Shown: positions 61,909 to 64,000 of the stretch, in pieces | Position numbering within the stretch: position 1 is the stretch's first letter | Layout: every line of letters starts with the position of its first letter | Assembly (NCBI RefSeq): GCF_002891535.1 | Contig: NZ_PDZR01000004.1 | Span: 1-64,000, forward strand | Source of the DNA: Methylocella silvestris | Lineage (GTDB): Bacteria; Pseudomonadota; Alphaproteobacteria; Rhizobiales; Beijerinckiaceae | Length of the DNA: 64,000 bases | Direction: 5' to 3' | Notes under the pieces: model-generated | Database searches by the model: none | Seen by the model: only the letters and a program-made list of their open reading frames with translations | Told to the model about the DNA's origin: nothing | Translations under genes and position numbers: made by a program

Positions 61909-62478
61909 CTAAAGATCGTTCGCCGCAACCTCTTGCAGCGCCAGAAGACGGTCGATCTCTTCGCTTGCCGCCACGAGATCGCGACAGACCGGAACGCCCT
62001 GCCCCCGCGCGCGCTCGGCGTCGAGATAGCCGTGCCCCGTGACGACAAGAAGACCGGCCGCTCCGACCGCCGCAGCGAGTTCGACGTCGGACCATTTATC
62101 GCCGATCACGAACGACCGCGCCGGATCGAGATGGAGATCTCGCGCCGCTTCCTGGATCATGCCCGGCGCGGGCTTGCGGCACGCGCAATCCTCACCCGGC
62201 CCATGCGGGCAGCGATACCACCCGGCGATCTCGACGCCCTCGCGCGCGAGCAAATCCCTGACCCGTTCCTGCACCGCGTCGGCCTGTTCGACCGAGAAAT
62301 AGCCGCGTCCGATCCCCGATTGGTTGGAGACGACGACGAGGGGAAAGCCCCGCCGCGCCATCGCCTTCAACCCGTCCACGGCGCCGGGCAACAACCCGAC
62401 CTGGTCTGGATCCGATGGATAATTCTTCTCGATAATGATCGTCCCGTCCCGATCGAGAAAAATCGCTGGCGAAAGCAT
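61909..62478 (-). CDS. gmhB: D-glycero-D-manno-heptose-1,7-bisphosphate 7-phosphatase GmhB
   Basis: The 189-residue HAD-IIIA phosphatase has the nucleophile motif FLDRDGTIIIEKNY (Asp pair about 9-11), SNQSGIGRGYFS (motif II), the zinc-loop CPHGPGEDCACRKPAPGM (about 90-107) and GDKWSDVELAAAVGA (motif IV). It dephosphorylates heptose bisphosphate on the way to ADP-heptose for LPS core. It is 86 nt downstream of the GT9 gene on the minus strand. Confidence 0.93.
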   Translation of the reverse strand: MLSPAIFLDRDGTIIIEKNYPSDPDQVGLLPGAVDGLKAMARRGFPLVVVSNQSGIGRGYFSVEQADAVQERVRDLLAREGVEIAGWYRCPHGPGEDCACRKPAPGMIQEAARDLHLDPARSFVIGDKWSDVELAAAVGAAGLLVVTGHGYLDAERARGQGVPVCRDLVAASEEIDRLLALQEVAANDL

Positions 62479-62564
62479 GCGTAATCCTTGAGCTTAAGCT
62501 GTCAAGCAACAATGGGGCCAGTGCAAATGGCCCTCTGCGAGCATCGGCGGCGGGCGGCGGCGCG

Positions 62565-63707
62565 CTACGTCCCGGCCTTCGGCGCGCCGGCCGGAATGGC
62601 CGGCAGAACGTCGCGCACCTCATGAGCCATCTCCTCGACGCGAACCTTGTCGATGCCGTCGAGGCGATGAATGATTCGATGGTTTGGCCCATAGGGATGC
62701 CAGCGGCGCGGTCGATTCAGCGCGCCGAAAGGCGCGACGCAGGTCACGCCCATTGCGGCGGCAAGATGCATCGGCCCCGAATCATGCCCGACAAACAGGC
62801 TCGCCCGCGCCAGCGCCGCGGCGCTCTCACGGGGCGCAAGCCGTCCGCAAGAGTTGACGACAATTCCCGGCCATCCCGGCGTCACCTTCTCCACCGCTCC
62901 GGCCTCGTCGGCGGCGCCAAGGAACAACAGCCCATAGCCGCCGTGCGAAGGGGCGAGATCCTTCAGCAGACGGCGCCAGTTCTCTTCGCCCCAATGATTG
63001 GCCGCAGATTTGCCGCCCATATTAACGCCGATGAAGCGGCCGCCGAGGAAAGGCGCGAGAGCCCTTTCTCCCGCCTCTTTTTCCGCGTCCGTGACCTTGA
63101 GATCCCAGTTCTTGCGGTCGTCGAGATCGATCGGTCCCAGCTTTCGGAGCGTGCGCGAAAGACGCACGCTTTCCATCGTGCCAAAACCTTCCGCGTCGTG
63201 AATGAGGATTTGGAGGTCATTTGCGAGCGGAGCGCCGATGATGCGCTTGATGCCGCTGAAACGGAAAAACAGCATGTCGCGAATGACGAGCAGGCGATTA
63301 AGCCGCGGCGTCAGATAGACTAGCGTCGTCGCCTCGAGAGACTTGAGGCGACGCGACAATTTCCACATTTCGCGGATAGAGCGCGTCTTGATGGGATAAT
63401 CGACGACGCCATGAATGAGACCAGAGCCGCCCAGGATCAGTTCGAGCGCGGCGGCTTTTTTGGAGACCGGGACATTGGTCAACACATAGCGCTCGGCGTC
63501 GGGAAACGCCTCCGCCAGCTTGTGGAAACAGGGCAATGCGACAACCGTGTCGCCGAGACTGCCGATTCGGTAGATCAGGATGCGCTGCTTGGCGTTGCCC
63601 TCGCCTTTGCCGGGAGCGGCGTCCGGCTCGGCCCTTCCCTGATAAGTCATGAGCGCCCCGGGATCATCGACGGTGACTTTGTTCAAGGCGTCGACCTCGT
63701 TCGGCAT
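62565..63707 (-). CDS. GT9 family heptosyltransferase-like protein
   Basis: The 380-residue enzyme has the GT9 start LIYRIGSLGDTVVALPCFHKLAEAFPDA (about 45-72), and in the C-terminal domain GVNMGGKSAANHWGEENWRRLLKD and the donor motif FVGHDSGPMHLAAAMGVTCVAPFG (about 308). It adds heptose to LPS core or lipid A, in line with gmhB. The ATG at 63707 is the first in a favourable position; a later ATG at 63650 is also possible. Confidence 0.85.
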   Translation of the reverse strand: MPNEVDALNKVTVDDPGALMTYQGRAEPDAAPGKGEGNAKQRILIYRIGSLGDTVVALPCFHKLAEAFPDAERYVLTNVPVSKKAAALELILGGSGLIHGVVDYPIKTRSIREMWKLSRRLKSLEATTLVYLTPRLNRLLVIRDMLFFRFSGIKRIIGAPLANDLQILIHDAEGFGTMESVRLSRTLRKLGPIDLDDRKNWDLKVTDAEKEAGERALAPFLGGRFIGVNMGGKSAANHWGEENWRRLLKDLAPSHGGYGLLFLGAADEAGAVEKVTPGWPGIVVNSCGRLAPRESAAALARASLFVGHDSGPMHLAAAMGVTCVAPFGALNRPRRWHPYGPNHRIIHRLDGIDKVRVEEMAHEVRDVLPAIPAGAPKAGT

Positions 63708-64000
63708 GATCGCGAAGATCCTTTGTGTTGTTCGCCAGCCCCTGCTTGCAGGACTTCGCCGCGAGCTTGCTATGCGCGCGCAAGCCGCGCAAGCCTTGAG
63801 CAAAACCCCGGACGCGCCGCGTTGTTCGATATTCTCAGGCTTCGGGCTGCACGGCCCCGACCCGGCGCCACGCTGCTCGCGCCTGTTGATCCTCTTGACT
63901 GATTTTTTTGGCTGCGGTCCGAACCGCCGGTCTGGAGACCGATATTATAACCCGGCACGCCGCGCCATTGACCGCGCGTCACAAGCTGTCGGCTGAATTT
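63708..64000. promoter_or_regulatory. Upstream region of the heptosyltransferase gene at the window edge
   Basis: About 290 bases to the window end without a convincing gene. A TATAAT (minus strand, 63949-63944) is a plausible -10 for the heptosyltransferase group; no good -35 was fixed. A small near-palindrome, CGGTCT / AGACCG with a GG centre (63928-63941), sits next to it. Confidence 0.35.

Noticed and set aside
1-64000. CRISPR array, prophage or integrative element
   Set aside because: No spaced direct-repeat series, integrase, phage structural gene or attachment duplication was seen.

Overview
The window is one end of a draft contig from a high-GC alphaproteobacterium, most likely a Hyphomicrobiales member. 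The Beijerinckiaceae/Methylocystaceae side of that order is a guess from overall protein character; no methane or methanol oxidation gene is present to settle it. Support for Alphaproteobacteria includes HdaA, an OxyR with a convergent ahpCD operon, the tolQRAB order, a CtrA-type site and a PlcP/Agt-like lipid-remodelling pair. Bases 1-97 are not genomic: 32-97 match an Illumina P7/Nextera adapter. No tRNA, rRNA, CRISPR array or intact mobile element was found.

Layout. 0.1-5 kb: a 5'-truncated type II secretion GspC/GspN-like gene, then tolB, tolA, tolR, tolQ and ybgC on the minus strand (cell-envelope Tol system), with no pal next to tolB. 5-11.7 kb: gpsA, an EVE-domain gene, a secreted esterase, an AmpH-like serine hydrolase, a chagasin-type inhibitor, a Rieske ferredoxin and ahcY with an inverted repeat upstream. 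11.7-18.5 kb: a surface-glycan neighbourhood with two glycosyltransferases, a sulfotransferase, a lone LptF/LptG-type permease coupled to a ModE-like regulator, and a KpsMT/Wzm-Wzt-type ABC exporter. 18.6-28.9 kb: CsbD stress protein, GlcG/HbpS-like protein, dienelactone hydrolase, an RND efflux pair, a thioredoxin/CcdA pair, an MFS transporter and its neighbouring XRE-cupin regulator.

29-37 kb: a metallophosphoesterase-glycosyltransferase pair that looks like PlcP-Agt (phospholipid replacement by glycolipid), an HtrA-like protease without a signal peptide, a RhlE-type helicase with a structured leader, and a TonB-dependent receptor. 37-44 kb: a transglutaminase-like peptidase, an EcsC protein behind a CtrA-type site, hdaA, an AI-2E/PerM family permease, a CDP-alcohol phosphatidyltransferase, and purM-purN. 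44-52.5 kb: a GlxA-type regulator, an orphan sulfonate-type binding protein, ndk, oxyR with ahpC-ahpD (peroxide defence), an ABC-F ATPase and a methyltransferase.

52.5-57.7 kb: an unrecognised two-gene unit with cysteine motifs behind tandem 15-bp repeats, crcB, then molybdenum-cofactor genes moeA-mobB divergent from a TusA/DUF2478/NUDIX chain. 57.4-64 kb: a lipoprotein, an FAD monooxygenase, a zinc-finger protein, and an LPS-type group (two glycosyltransferases, gmhB and a heptosyltransferase-like GT9). Start codons were often moved inward to the site with a good Shine-Dalgarno (SD) sequence or a sensible signal peptide. The least explained items are the cysteine gene pair with its repeats, the 12-bp stem upstream of the helicase gene and the permease-ModE coupling.
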